A stretch of 64,000 nucleotides of DNA from Rhodococcus sp. Leaf278 (GTDB lineage: Bacteria; Actinomycetota; Actinomycetes; Mycobacteriales; Mycobacteriaceae): NCBI RefSeq assembly GCF_001426085.1, contig NZ_LMRR01000011.1, forward strand, positions 1 to 64,000, read 5' to 3'. Position 1 is the first letter of the stretch. Each line of letters opens with the position of its first letter. This document shows positions 18,225 to 28,385 of the stretch, one piece after another. Both the position numbers and the translations under genes were made by a program. Below the pieces are notes generated by a model, which was not told the origin of the DNA, did no database searches, and saw nothing but the letters and a program-made list of their open reading frames with translations.

Positions 18225-18265
18225 ATGACCATCGGACACGTCTGACCGGTGCAGTGGTTCATTGA
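18222..18265 (+). repeat. 45-bp palindromic repeat, copy 3 (44 bp), overlapping the gene stop codon
   Basis: It reads TGAATGACC at the left, ACACGTCTGACCGGTGCA in the middle and GGTTCATTGA at the right. Its first three bases are the stop codon of the nuclease-like gene. The left arm has diverged, so pairing is partial. Confidence 0.78.
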
Positions 18266-18284
18266 CACCGCCCCAGCGGTTGCG

Positions 18285-18329
18285 TGAATGAACCACTGCA
18301 TACGTCTGACCGGTGCAGTGGTCCATTGA
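18285..18329 (+). repeat. 45-bp palindromic repeat, copy 4
   Basis: The arms ACCACTGCA and TGCAGTGGT pair perfectly around TACGTCTGACCGG, and the pairing extends outward with two mismatches. It starts 63 bases after copy 3, the same spacing as copies 1 and 2. The 3' end of accD4 lies about 40 bases further on, so it may also serve as a terminator for both converging genes. Confidence 0.83.
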
Positions 18330-18370
18330 CGCCAAAGGGAGCGCAGCGACCGGACCGAGACCGGGGCAGA

Positions 18371-19915
18371 CTAGATCGGGAGCAACGAGTGCTTCCGCGG
18401 ACTCTTCTGCACTTCTTTGTCTCGGAGAATGTGCAGGGCCTTGCGAATCTCGAGGCGCGTGCTCGACGGCTCGATGACGGCGTCGATGTACCCGCGCTCG
18501 GCCGCAATCCACGGGGTTGCGACATGCTCGTTGTAGAAGTTGATCAGCTGCTTGCGCAGGGCCGGTGCGTTTTCGCCCGCCTCGGCGAGTTGCTTGCGAC
18601 TCATGATGTTGATGGCACCCTCGGCACCCATGACGGCGATGCGGGCGGTCGGCCAGGCGAGGTTGATGTCGGATCCGAGCTGCTTCGAGCCCATCACCGC
18701 GTAGCCACCGCCGTACGACTTACGAATCACCACAGTCAGTTTCGGCACCGTGGCTTCGACGAAGGAGAAAATGAAACGACCGCCGCGATGGATTACGCCG
18801 AGCGTCTCCTGATCGACGCCGGGTAGGAATCCGGGTGTGTCGACCAGGAAGATGATCGGAATGTTGTAAGCGTCGCTGAGGCGAATGAACCGGGCAGCTT
18901 TGTCCGCTGCCTTGGCGTCGAGCGCTCCGGACAGGTGCATCGGCTGATTGCCGACGATTCCCACCGGCCGACCGTCGACGCGAGCGAAGCCGGTGATCAC
19001 GTTCGGTGCAGTTTGACCCGAGAGTTCGTGGAATTCACCGTCGTCGAAGATTCGCATGATGATGTCGCGCATGTCGTAACCGGCGTTGTCTGCGTCGGGC
19101 ATGAACGAGTCGAGCTTGCGATCGGATTCGGTGATCTCCGGCTCGAGTCCCGGATTGATCACCGGCGACTCTTCCTGGCAGCTCGACGGCATGTAGCTCA
19201 GGTAGTTACGGATCCAGTCGAGCGCGGCCTTCTCGTCCGCAGCCACGTGGTGCACGTTGCCGTTGATGGCCTGGACGCGGGCACTACCGAGGTCGTCGAG
19301 GCTGACGTCCTCGCCGGTCACGGACTTGATGATGTCCGGTCCGGTGACGAACATGTACGCCTCTTCGGTGGCGACGACGATGTCGGTGTTGATCGGCGCG
19401 TACACCGCACCACCGGCGCACTTACCGAGGATCAACGAGATCTGCGGGCACAGACCGGACAGCGCTTCGTGGCGTCGACCCAGTTCGGCGTACCACGCGA
19501 GGGAGGTGACGGCGTCCTGCACGCGAGCTCCACCGGAGTCGTTGATGCCGACGACCGGGCAGCCCATCTTGATTGCGAAGTCCATGATGCCGGCGACCTT
19601 GCGGCCGAACATCTCGCCGACGGTGCCGCCGAACACGGTCTGGTCGTGCGAGAACACGGCGATCGGACGGCCGTCGACGGTTCCGTGGCCGGTGACGACG
19701 CCATCGCTGTAGAGAGCACCGGGATCGTTGGGGGCCTTCACCAATGCGCCGATCTCGACGAAGCTGCCGGGATCGAGCAACGAGTTGACGCGGTCGCGGG
19801 CACTGGGGATGCCCTTCTTCGCGCGCTTCGCTATCCCGATCTCGCCGGCCGGTTCCTTGGCCAGTTCGAGCCTCGCCCGTAGTTCGGCCAGCTTCTCCGC
19901 AGTGGTGCCACTCAA
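18371..19915 (-). CDS. accD4: Long-chain acyl-CoA carboxylase beta subunit AccD4
   Basis: This carboxyltransferase subunit of 514 residues partners with a biotinylated alpha subunit to make the carboxylated long acyl chain that Pks13 condenses into mycolate. The N-terminal domain shows [35 protein letters not shown] and [13 protein letters not shown]. The C-terminal domain shows [17 protein letters not shown] and [15 protein letters not shown], with the oxyanion-hole glycines GGARVQ and GGGYAV. The best start is a TTG three bases after the pks13 stop, with GGAG eight bases upstream of it; no ATG or GTG fits better. The tight spacing indicates co-transcription after pks13. Confidence 0.96.
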   Translation of the reverse strand: MSGTTAEKLAELRARLELAKEPAGEIGIAKRAKKGIPSARDRVNSLLDPGSFVEIGALVKAPNDPGALYSDGVVTGHGTVDGRPIAVFSHDQTVFGGTVGEMFGRKVAGIMDFAIKMGCPVVGINDSGGARVQDAVTSLAWYAELGRRHEALSGLCPQISLILGKCAGGAVYAPINTDIVVATEEAYMFVTGPDIIKSVTGEDVSLDDLGSARVQAINGNVHHVAADEKAALDWIRNYLSYMPSSCQEESPVINPGLEPEITESDRKLDSFMPDADNAGYDMRDIIMRIFDDGEFHELSGQTAPNVITGFARVDGRPVGIVGNQPMHLSGALDAKAADKAARFIRLSDAYNIPIIFLVDTPGFLPGVDQETLGVIHRGGRFIFSFVEATVPKLTVVIRKSYGGGYAVMGSKQLGSDINLAWPTARIAVMGAEGAINIMSRKQLAEAGENAPALRKQLINFYNEHVATPWIAAERGYIDAVIEPSSTRLEIRKALHILRDKEVQKSPRKHSLLPI

Positions 19916-19918
19916 GAT

Positions 19919-22900
19919 CTACGCTCCGGTTCTTGCAGACTCGATGTTCTCGAGCGTCTTCGACAAATGGGCCGCAATTTTTCCAATGTACGGCTCGTCG
20001 ACGACCGCGAGGTGATCGCCTCCGACGTAGACGATCTCCAGGTCCTTCACCACCGGTCCCCAACCACCGTGCTCTTCGCGGGTGGCGTACGCAGGCTCGA
20101 GCGCGATCGCATCGTCGTGGTACTTGTCGGCCATGTACAGCGTCACGTGCCCGCCGTACTGCTTGAGCTCGGCCGTCTGGATCGCTCGATTGTCGAGCCA
20201 CGACGTGCGCTGGTGCTCGATGATTCCGCCGGGAATCTTTGCGCCACTGAGCTTGACCAGGTCGGTGATGATCCGAATCTGACCCTCGTCGTCGGAGTCC
20301 ACCAACTTGTCGTAGGGAATCGGGTAGTCGACGTTGTACGTCTTCTTGGCGAACGCTGCGTACCGCTCCCAGCGCTTGCGGACCTCGTCCTTGGTGTCCG
20401 GGATCGCGGTGCCGGGCATGACGGTATCGAGCAGGCCCACGTAGGCGACCTCGATACCCTCCTCCTCCATCTGACGCGCGACCTCGTAGGCGAGAATGCC
20501 GCCGAGCGACCAACCGACGAACACGTACGGGCCCTCGGGCTGGATGGCCTTGATCAGCGGCACGTACTCCGCGGCGCGTACGGCAATGGGACCCTCGACG
20601 CGCTCGAGGCCGTACATCGGCGTGCCGGCCGGCAACTTCCGCAGCAACGGCTCGTACGCGACCGTGGAGCTACCCGCCGAGTGGAATGCGAACACCGGTG
20701 TGGCGGTGGAGCCTTCGGGGCGAGCCCGGAGATTGCGCACGACACCGTCGATCTCGCCGTCCTCGAGGTGCGGGCGAACCTTGTCTGCGAGCTGCTCGAT
20801 GGTTTCCGAATCGAGGACGTCGTCGAAGGTGATCTCGCCGCCTGCGCGCTCGGTCAGTCGGGCAGCCAACTTCTCGGCTGTCTCGTCGTCGAGAATCGGC
20901 AGGGTGTTGAAGATTCCCTTGGCCGATTCCTTCGTCACCACTGCCCAGGTTGCGAATGTCATCCGCTCGGCGTTGTCGCGCGGCGGTACGTCCGAACCAG
21001 CGGCTTCGGCGAACGCTTCCTTGCCACCGAGGTCGGTCTGCGCTGCGGCAGCAACAGCCGGCGCAGGCTTCTCGACGGGAGCAACATCCGCGGCCACGGG
21101 AGCAGGCTCGGCCGACACCGGCGCAACAGCCGCCTGCTCTGCCGCCTGTTCGGCCGCCTTCTCTGCTGCCTGCTTGTCGGCCAGCGCCTGCACCTCGTCG
21201 CGGTTCTCGATCGCGTAGCGCAGGTACTTCTCCACCTCGCGCAGGTTCGCGTCGCGCACGGCCTGCAATTGCACTGTGGGAATGTCGAATTCGTATTCCA
21301 CGCGGTTCTTGATGCGAACCGCGCTGAGCGAATCCAGCCCCAGTTCGATCAGCGGCACCTCGGGCGGCAGGTCCTCGGGTGCGTAGCCCATGGACTCGGC
21401 GACGATGATGGCCAGACGATCTTCGAGCTTCTGATTGCCGTTCGGATCCCAGCGATCGCCGAACGTCTCGACGACCTCCGGCAGCTCCTCCATCGGGGAC
21501 GAGGATCGCTCCTCCACGGCAACAACAGGTTCCGGACGCACATCTCCCGAGGTGACGACGGCCTCGTGCAGCAATGTGAAGGCCGACCCCTCGTGAGCGT
21601 GCACCTGGACCGACGCGCCACCGAGATGCGAGGTCAGCGTGGTGACGACCGTGCCCACCTTCGGCACAGCGGCATGGGACACCGAAACACCCAGGGCAAC
21701 ATCGGAAAACACCTGTGAAGCCGCAGCGGTGACGAGCGCATCGAATCCGGCGACGGCCGAGGCCTGCACTTCCCAGACGTGGCGGCCGTCGGGCAGTGCG
21801 ACGCGGGCACCGGGCACCCGCGTGTTGCCACTCGAGCTGACCTGCGAGTTGAGCCAGAACTCCTTGCGCAGGTATGCAGTTCGCGGGATGGCGGCGTACG
21901 GGCCGGACTCGAACAGCGTTGCCAACTCGAGCGCATGTCCATGGACGTACAGCTGCGCCAGCGCGGCCAGGAACGTCTCGGCCTCGTCTTCTTTGCGCTT
22001 GAGAGTCGGGATCAGGGTCGAGTCCGCGACGCCCGCAGCCCATGCGGTCGCGGCCACGGACATCAACGCCACCGGGTTGGGCGCTAGCTCGATGAACGTT
22101 GTATGCCCATCTCCCACAGCAACATTGACGGCCTGGGTGAACCAGACCGGATGCCGCATTCCCTTGGTCCAGTAGTCGACGCCATGAATCGCCGCATGTC
22201 CGACGCGATAGTGCGCCTCACGATCGACCGACGAGTAGACCCCGGCAGTGAGCTTGCCCGGTTCGATTCCGGCCAGTTCGGCGGCCAGCTCGCCGAGCAG
22301 GACATCGACTGCCGCGGTGTGGCCGGCTCCCTTGACGTCGAGCAGGCGGGCCATTTTGCCTGCGGCTTCGGCCATCTCGACGAGAGCCTCGACCTCGGCG
22401 CGCGGTCCGCCGACCGTGGTGTGTGTCGGTGCGGCGTAGACGCAGGGCTCTACATGCGGGAACTGGTCGGTGAGGGTCTTGACCTCGTCGGGGGTGTACT
22501 CCACCAGCGCCATGGCACCCTGCGAGGCGGCTCCGAGGCCGTCCTGACCCTCGGCCAACAGCCGTGAGCGCGCGTAGATGATGCGGACGGCGTCTTCGAG
22601 GTTGAGGCCTCCGGCGACGTAGGCTGCTGCGACCTCACCCATCGAGTGTCCGATGACGGCGGACGGTTCGGCACCGTGCGCGCGAAGCGTTGCGGCCAAG
22701 GCGATCTGGATGACGAAGATCGCGACCTGGGAGTTCTCGAACTCGTAGGTCTGCGAGTCGTCGAGGATGATCTCGCGGATGGAGTAGCCGGCTTCGTCGA
22801 CGAGAAGCTCGTCCACCTTGTCCACCTCGGCGGCGAACACGGCGTTGGTTCGGTACAGCCGCGATGCCATCTTGCGGTGTTGCGAGCCGAAGCCGGAGAA

Positions 22901-25039
22901 CACCCACACTGCACCGTTGGACGCGGGTGAATCCGCGGAGAACACTCCCGGGCCCGGCTTGCCTGCTGCGATGGCGCGCAATCCGGCGATCGCCTCGGCC
23001 GTGGTGGATGCGAGAACCACTGCGCGCGAACGCCCGTGGTTACGGCGTGCCAGCGTGCGGCCCACGTCGACGAGAGGCGTCGTGCTGCCCTCTTCGGTCT
23101 CGAGCCAGTCGGCCAGCTCCGATGCGGCCCGCTTGCGGCGCGACGGCAGAGCGGCAGACACGGCGAGAATGACTGTCTCCGGGCCGACTTCAGTATCGGA
23201 CACAGTGGTATCGGACACAACGGTCTCGGCGAGGATGGTCTCGGCCTCGGCTACGGGATCGGTCGTCTCGACCGCGGACACGATGGGCTCCGACACAACA
23301 GGCTCGGGATCGGCAACGATCGGCAATTCCTCACCGGCCACATCGGTGAGGCCCTCGACGAGAGCGGCCTCCGGGTCCACGGCAGTAGGATCGAACGCGC
23401 CATCGGTCTCACCGGGTACGTACTCGCGCACGACGACGTGCGCGTTGGTGCCGCCGAAGCCGAAACCGGAGACGCCTGCGACGGCCTTGCCGGTGTACCG
23501 CGGCCAGTCGGTGGCCTCCGGGATGACCTTGAGGTGGGCCTTGTCGAAGTCGATGTACGGGTTGGGGCCCACGTAGTTCAGCGACGCGGGCAGCTTGTTC
23601 GCCTGCATCGCGAGGACGACCTTGATCAATCCTGCTGCGCCTGCGGCAGATTCGAGGTGTCCGAAGTTCGTCTTCGCCGATCCCAGCAGGGCCGGCTTGT
23701 CGGCGTCGCGGCCTCGGCCCACGACGCGACCGAGGGCATCGGCCTCGATGGGATCGCCCAGAATGGTTCCGGTGCCGTGCGCTTCGATGTAATCCACGCC
23801 CGACGGGTTGATGCCGGCGTCGCGGTATGCGAAGCGCAGTGCGTCGGCCTGCGCATCCGGGTTCGGTGCCAGCAGACCGTTCGAGCGGCCGTCCTGGTTG
23901 ATCGCAGATCCGGCGATGACGGCGAGAACCTGATCACCGTCGCGTTCGGCGTCTTCGAGTCGCTTGAGCACGACGAGTCCGCCACCTTCGGAGCGGATCA
24001 TGCCGTTGGCGTCGGAGGAGAACGCCTTGATCTTGCCGTCGGGTGCCAGCACACCGGTCTGGCCGAATCCGACGGTGATCGGCGGTGCGAGCAGCATGTT
24101 GACGCCACCGGCAACGGCCAGATCGGATTCGCCGGTACGCAGACTGCGCACCGCCTGGTGCACGGCGACCAGCGAGGACGAGCAGGCGGTGTCGACGGCG
24201 ATCGACGGCCCGCGGAAGTCGTAGAAGTACGACACCCGGTTGGCCACGATGGCGGTGGACGTGCCGGTGAGTGCGTACGGGTGCACGGCCGGGTCACTGA
24301 CGGCGATCAGCTGGTAGTCGTTGGAAGAGCTGCCGATGAACACACCCACCTGACGGCCCTTGATCGAGCTGGCCGGAATGTGTGCGTGCTCGAGCGCTTC
24401 CCACGTCAGTTCCAGCGCGAGCCGCTGCTGCGGATCGACGTTGACGACCTCGTTGGGCGACATCGCGAAGAACTCGGCGTCGAAGGTCTTGACGTCGTCG
24501 AGGTAACCGCCCTTGGTCACCGTCGCGGCCACGGCTGCGGCGATGACGGGATCGGAGGTGAATTCCTGCCAGCGGCCGTCGGGCAGATCGGTGATGCCGT
24601 CGCGGCCCTCGATGAGTAGCGACCACATCTCCTCGGGAGTGTGCCCGGTGCCGGGGAAGCGAGACGACAGGCCGACGATCGCGACGTCGTGGGCGTCTCC
24701 CGACTGTCCGCCACCGGTGTAGAACGCATCGTCGACGGTGCCGACGGGCTCGTCGGGCTCGCCCTCGATGATGATCTTGGCCAGCGAGGCGATGGTGGGG
24801 TGCTGGTAGACGACGGTGGCGGTCAACGTGACCCCCACCAACTCCTCGATCTCGCCGCTCAGTGCGACGGCATCGCGAGAGGACAGACCGAACTCCTCCA
24901 TCGGACGGTCGTCCGAGATGGCCGACGCGGGTTGCCCGGTCGCGTCCGCAACCCAGTTGCGTAGCCAATCCCGCAGTTGCGCGACCGTGAAGTCCGTCCC
25001 GTCCGCACTCTGGATCTTGTCTGTCTCTTGTTCAGCCAT
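19919..25039 (-). CDS. pks13: Mycolate-condensing polyketide synthase Pks13
   Basis: This type I synthase of 1706 residues joins the meromycolyl chain with the carboxylated alpha branch. Domains in order: N-terminal ACP (EEFGLSSRDAV, carrier Ser about S54); ketosynthase with VDTACSSSL (C286), HGTGT (H421) and NFGHLE (H461); acyltransferase with VIGHSMGEVAAAY (S799); C-terminal ACP with ELGLDSLSAV (S1237); thioesterase with FVGWSLGGILA (S1511). A Val/Glu/Asp-rich linker separates KS and AT (about 570-620), and an Ala/Pro/Glu-rich linker separates the last ACP from the thioesterase. Length matches the mycobacterial enzyme. The ATG at 25039 has GGTGAG just upstream. It sits between fadD32, its loading partner, and accD4. 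Confidence 0.98.
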   Translation of the reverse strand: MAEQETDKIQSADGTDFTVAQLRDWLRNWVADATGQPASAISDDRPMEEFGLSSRDAVALSGEIEELVGVTLTATVVYQHPTIASLAKIIIEGEPDEPVGTVDDAFYTGGGQSGDAHDVAIVGLSSRFPGTGHTPEEMWSLLIEGRDGITDLPDGRWQEFTSDPVIAAAVAATVTKGGYLDDVKTFDAEFFAMSPNEVVNVDPQQRLALELTWEALEHAHIPASSIKGRQVGVFIGSSSNDYQLIAVSDPAVHPYALTGTSTAIVANRVSYFYDFRGPSIAVDTACSSSLVAVHQAVRSLRTGESDLAVAGGVNMLLAPPITVGFGQTGVLAPDGKIKAFSSDANGMIRSEGGGLVVLKRLEDAERDGDQVLAVIAGSAINQDGRSNGLLAPNPDAQADALRFAYRDAGINPSGVDYIEAHGTGTILGDPIEADALGRVVGRGRDADKPALLGSAKTNFGHLESAAGAAGLIKVVLAMQANKLPASLNYVGPNPYIDFDKAHLKVIPEATDWPRYTGKAVAGVSGFGFGGTNAHVVVREYVPGETDGAFDPTAVDPEAALVEGLTDVAGEELPIVADPEPVVSEPIVSAVETTDPVAEAETILAETVVSDTTVSDTEVGPETVILAVSAALPSRRKRAASELADWLETEEGSTTPLVDVGRTLARRNHGRSRAVVLASTTAEAIAGLRAIAAGKPGPGVFSADSPASNGAVWVFSGFGSQHRKMASRLYRTNAVFAAEVDKVDELLVDEAGYSIREIILDDSQTYEFENSQVAIFVIQIALAATLRAHGAEPSAVIGHSMGEVAAAYVAGGLNLEDAVRIIYARSRLLAEGQDGLGAASQGAMALVEYTPDEVKTLTDQFPHVEPCVYAAPTHTTVGGPRAEVEALVEMAEAAGKMARLLDVKGAGHTAAVDVLLGELAAELAGIEPGKLTAGVYSSVDREAHYRVGHAAIHGVDYWTKGMRHPVWFTQAVNVAVGDGHTTFIELAPNPVALMSVAATAWAAGVADSTLIPTLKRKEDEAETFLAALAQLYVHGHALELATLFESGPYAAIPRTAYLRKEFWLNSQVSSSGNTRVPGARVALPDGRHVWEVQASAVAGFDALVTAAASQVFSDVALGVSVSHAAVPKVGTVVTTLTSHLGGASVQVHAHEGSAFTLLHEAVVTSGDVRPEPVVAVEERSSSPMEELPEVVETFGDRWDPNGNQKLEDRLAIIVAESMGYAPEDLPPEVPLIELGLDSLSAVRIKNRVEYEFDIPTVQLQAVRDANLREVEKYLRYAIENRDEVQALADKQAAEKAAEQAAEQAAVAPVSAEPAPVAADVAPVEKPAPAVAAAAQTDLGGKEAFAEAAGSDVPPRDNAERMTFATWAVVTKESAKGIFNTLPILDDETAEKLAARLTERAGGEITFDDVLDSETIEQLADKVRPHLEDGEIDGVVRNLRARPEGSTATPVFAFHSAGSSTVAYEPLLRKLPAGTPMYGLERVEGPIAVRAAEYVPLIKAIQPEGPYVFVGWSLGGILAYEVARQMEEEGIEVAYVGLLDTVMPGTAIPDTKDEVRKRWERYAAFAKKTYNVDYPIPYDKLVDSDDEGQIRIITDLVKLSGAKIPGGIIEHQRTSWLDNRAIQTAELKQYGGHVTLYMADKYHDDAIALEPAYATREEHGGWGPVVKDLEIVYVGGDHLAVVDEPYIGKIAAHLSKTLENIESARTGA

Positions 25040-25081
25040 TACTCACCAAGCTATGTATCGAAGGAACGGGAGGCCCAGAGA

Positions 25082-26980
25082 TCAGTCGGGCAGTTCGGCG
25101 TCCGGGAATGCCGTCTGCTGGTAGCCGCCGCGGAGAGTGCCCTCGATGTAGGCGGCCTTGCAGGCCCGCCGGGCGATCTTGCCGCTGGAGGTACGCGGAA
25201 TGGAACCGGCGGGCACGAGCAGGACGTCGCGCACCGTGACGCCGTGCCGCGCGGAGACCGCGGTGCGCACCTCGTCGGCGATCGGCTGCGGGTCCGCCTT
25301 GCCGGAGCCCGGAGCGCGCTCGGCGACGATGACGAGCTGTTCGGAGCTGTCGTCCGAATCCTTCGTCAGGGCGGCACCACTGAACTCGAACACGATGTCG
25401 GGGAGCTGATTGAGCGGGACGGCGAACGCCGCGACGAAGCCGGGCCGGAGCGCCTTGCTGGCTTCCTGAGCCGAGAATTCGAGGTCCTGCGGGTAGTGAT
25501 TGCGGCCGTCGACGATGACCAGGTCCTTGACGCGACCGGTGATGTAGAGCTCGCCGTCGTGATAAACACCGAAGTCGCCGGTGCGCATCCAGTTGCCGCC
25601 CTCGGGGGCACCGTCTGCGTGCGAGCCCTCGGCGTTGCGGTGCACGAGCTTGTTGTGGAAGGTCTCGGTGGTCTCGGTCTCGCGGCCCCAGTAGCCCTGG
25701 CCGATGTTCTCGCCGTGCAACCAGATCTCGCCGACGTGCTCGTCGGCAACCTCGGTGGCGGTCTCGGAATCGACGATGGCTGCCCACTGGCTGCGGGCGA
25801 CCGTTCCGGTGGACACCTGCGGGATGGCACCGGGTGCATCGGGGGCGACGACCACGAAGTTGCCTGCATTGAGCTCGACGCGGTCGACGTAGACCACCTT
25901 CGCCTCGTCGGAGTGCTTGCTGGTGGAGACGAACAACGTGGCCTCGGCCATGCCGTAGGACGGCTTGATGGCGGACTTCGGCAGACCGTAGGGGCCGAAA
26001 GCATCGTTGAACTTCTTCATCGACGACGTCGTGACGGGCTCGCTGCCGTTGATCAGGCCGATGACGTTCGACAGATCCAGGCTCTCGCCGTTCTTCGGCA
26101 GCCCTCGCTGGGCGGCGTGCTCGAACGCGAAGTTCGGTGCCGCAGCGAACGTGCCTGCGCCGTCGGAGACCGCAGCGAGTTCCTTGATCCAGCGCCACGG
26201 CCGCTGCACGAACGCGCGCGGGCTCATGATGGTGATGTATTTGCCACCGAGCGCCGGGAGGATGACGGTGAGCAGACCCATGTCGTGGAACATCGGCAGC
26301 CAGGTGACGCCGCGGGAATCGTGGTTGATCTCCATGCTGTCGACCATCTGCAGCGCGTTGACGCCCACTGCGCGGTGGGTGATCTCCACGCCGGCCGGGG
26401 TTCGCGTCGAGCCGGATGTGTACTGCAGGTAGGCGATGTCGTCGAGCGTCGCCGTCGGCTCGACCCACGTCTCGCCCACACTGTCCGGGACGGCGTCCAC
26501 GGCGATGATGCGGGGGCGCTCCGCGGCGGGCAGCGCACGGAAGAAGGCACGCACACCGGCGGCCGAGTTGCCTGCGGTGAGGATGGCGCTGGGCTTGCAG
26601 TCACCGAGGACGGCATGCAGGCGGTCGGTGTGTCCGGGCTCGTCGGGATCGAACAGCGGCACCGCGATGGTTCCCGCGTAGATTGCGCCGAAGAACGCGA
26701 CGACGTACTCGAGACCCTGCGGAGCCAGAATTGCGACTCGATCGCCGGGCTGGGTGACCTGCTGCAGACGGGCCGCAACCGCCTTGAGTCGGATTCCGAA
26801 CTCGGCCCAGGTCAGCTCGTGCGCCTCGCCGTCACGCTCGCGGGAGTAGTCGACGAAGCGGTACGCCAGCGTGTCGGAATTCTCTTGAACGTTCACCTCG
26901 ACGTGGCGGACGAGTGTCTGCCCTTCACCGATGGTGATGTGGCCGTTCTCATCGATGAAATCATCGAAATTATGGCTCAT
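25082..26980 (-). CDS. fadD32: Long-chain fatty-acid-AMP ligase FadD32
   Basis: The 632-residue fatty acyl-AMP ligase activates the meromycolic acid and loads it onto the N-terminal ACP of Pks13. Motifs: [20 protein letters not shown] (ATP loop, about residues 180-200), [11 protein letters not shown] typical of FAALs, [35 protein letters not shown] (quoted as [17 protein letters not shown]) and the C-terminal lysine loop [13 protein letters not shown]. The ATG at 26980 follows GGAGATTGA; the 25 extra upstream codons are open but without a ribosome site. The gene lies 42 bases before pks13 and shares its transcript. The 180 bp upstream carry a structured region and probably the promoter. Confidence 0.96.
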   Translation of the reverse strand: MSHNFDDFIDENGHITIGEGQTLVRHVEVNVQENSDTLAYRFVDYSRERDGEAHELTWAEFGIRLKAVAARLQQVTQPGDRVAILAPQGLEYVVAFFGAIYAGTIAVPLFDPDEPGHTDRLHAVLGDCKPSAILTAGNSAAGVRAFFRALPAAERPRIIAVDAVPDSVGETWVEPTATLDDIAYLQYTSGSTRTPAGVEITHRAVGVNALQMVDSMEINHDSRGVTWLPMFHDMGLLTVILPALGGKYITIMSPRAFVQRPWRWIKELAAVSDGAGTFAAAPNFAFEHAAQRGLPKNGESLDLSNVIGLINGSEPVTTSSMKKFNDAFGPYGLPKSAIKPSYGMAEATLFVSTSKHSDEAKVVYVDRVELNAGNFVVVAPDAPGAIPQVSTGTVARSQWAAIVDSETATEVADEHVGEIWLHGENIGQGYWGRETETTETFHNKLVHRNAEGSHADGAPEGGNWMRTGDFGVYHDGELYITGRVKDLVIVDGRNHYPQDLEFSAQEASKALRPGFVAAFAVPLNQLPDIVFEFSGAALTKDSDDSSEQLVIVAERAPGSGKADPQPIADEVRTAVSARHGVTVRDVLLVPAGSIPRTSSGKIARRACKAAYIEGTLRGGYQQTAFPDAELPD

Positions 26981-27103
26981 TACTTCAATCTCCTCCGACA
27001 CGAATCCGCTGCCGTCCGGCCTGCGTGGACTGAACCCGCACGCCGGACTGCACAAGCACGGACATCGAACAGCTTTGTATGTTACTGACTAGTAGCTCTA
27101 CCG

Positions 27104-27151
27104 GTGTCGGTTTGGCACCTGGCTTCGAGGCCAGCTACATGGTACCGACAC
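27104..27151 (-). terminator. Hairpin downstream of the LLM oxidoreductase gene
   Basis: The outer arms GTGTCGGT (27104-27111) and ACCGACAC (27144-27151) pair perfectly, and an inner stem CTGGC/GCCAG closes around TTCGAG. It begins ten bases after the stop of the minus-strand LLM gene, which suits a terminator insulating fadD32. There is no U-tract. Confidence 0.55.
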
Positions 27152-27160
27152 GTGCCTTCG

Positions 27161-28159
27161 TCACTCGCCTTTCAGCAAGTCGACAACCGGCGCGAATGCT
27201 TCCATTTGAGTAGGGAAAACCCCGACATAGGACATCGTCGTCCGCGCGCGAACGTTACGGATCTGATCGGCGATCTCTTCGTACGTACCGAATGCGAGGT
27301 ACGGGGACGACAGGATGTCCTCCACGGTCAGCTTGACGTCGACGTCCACGTTCGGCGGGTAGCCGTTGTCGAGGGCGGCCAGCGCCATCTCTGCCATCTG
27401 CTCTCGATCGTCGGTCACGACGATGGTGGTGATCGCCCAGTTCAGTTCGATGTCGTCGAACCGGTCTCCGGCTGCGGCGCGAATCAGCTCGACGCGTTCG
27501 AGGGTCTTCTCGATGGTCATGCCGGACAGCAGCAGCTTGCCTTCTTTCGAGGTGCTCGGCACCACGGAGATGATGTCGGCATGCTTGGCCGCCAAAGCGA
27601 GCATCTTCGGTCCGCCGCCGCCGATGCAGATCGGCGGACGCGGCCCCTGGCGCGGCCGCGGGCTGCCCTTCAGTCCGGAGATCGTGTAGTGCTTGCCCTC
27701 GAAATTGCATTCCTGACCGCGCAAGAGCACGTCGAGAATTTCCAGGGTCTCCTCGAGCTTCTCGATTCGCACTCCAGGACGGTCGTACGTGATGCCGGCC
27801 TTGTCGTACTCCTCGCGCATCCAGCCCGCACCGAGACCGAGTTCGAGGCGACCACCCGACAGCACATCGATGGTCGCCGCATCCTTGGCCAGCACGGCGG
27901 GATGCCGAAAGCCGTTCGCCAACACTGCCGTGCCGAGCCGGATCTTGTCGGTGGCGACGGCAAGTGCGCCGAGGGCTGCGATGGGACCGACCTGATTACC
28001 CAGATGATCGGGAATCATGAAGCTGTCGTAACCCAATTCCTCGGCCTGTTGCGCCAGCTTGATGAATTTCCGAGCCCCGCCCTCCTCGGCGTTTCCCTCT
28101 CCGCCTGCAGCGAATCGGAATTTGCGCGGCCCGGCGGTCGCGGCCTCGGCGGAACTCAT
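27161..28159 (-). CDS. LLM-class F420-dependent oxidoreductase
   Basis: The 332-residue luciferase-like TIM barrel opens KFRFAAGGEGNAEEGGARKF and shows PDHLGNQVGPIAALGALA, then the family signature DVLSGGRLELGLGAGWMREEY. PICIGGGGPKMLALAAKHAD forms the phosphate-binding turn. Relatives in actinobacteria use the deazaflavin F420, which is the likely cofactor; the substrate is unknown. It sits between fadD32 and the Rv3802c-like gene, where M. tuberculosis has no gene as I recall, so it is an accessory insertion in a conserved block or was lost in mycobacteria. The ATG at 28159 fits the family start. A hairpin follows its stop. Confidence 0.85.
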   Translation of the reverse strand: MSSAEAATAGPRKFRFAAGGEGNAEEGGARKFIKLAQQAEELGYDSFMIPDHLGNQVGPIAALGALAVATDKIRLGTAVLANGFRHPAVLAKDAATIDVLSGGRLELGLGAGWMREEYDKAGITYDRPGVRIEKLEETLEILDVLLRGQECNFEGKHYTISGLKGSPRPRQGPRPPICIGGGGPKMLALAAKHADIISVVPSTSKEGKLLLSGMTIEKTLERVELIRAAAGDRFDDIELNWAITTIVVTDDREQMAEMALAALDNGYPPNVDVDVKLTVEDILSSPYLAFGTYEEIADQIRNVRARTTMSYVGVFPTQMEAFAPVVDLLKGE

Positions 28160-28385
28160 CTAATGCTCTCCTCGGGGGTCTTCGAGCGTGAAGCGGTCTG
28201 AAAGTAGCTGGTCGGTAGGGCGCTGAACGCAGCCGGCCGGGGCCGATCTGCGCAGGTCCAAGGCGTCACTCTAGCCGCTCGCCGGAATGGAACACACCGG
28301 CTGGGGGTTGCCGGGCTCAGGTTTGTGCGCGGCAATAGTTCGCGACACGCCGCATTGTGATGTGTCCGTTATGAACGGCACATAC

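Noticed and set aside
16950..18370. Insertion sequence around the nuclease-like gene
   Set aside because: No transposase motif, the flanking repeats are all in the same orientation rather than terminal inverted repeats, and no target duplication was recognised.
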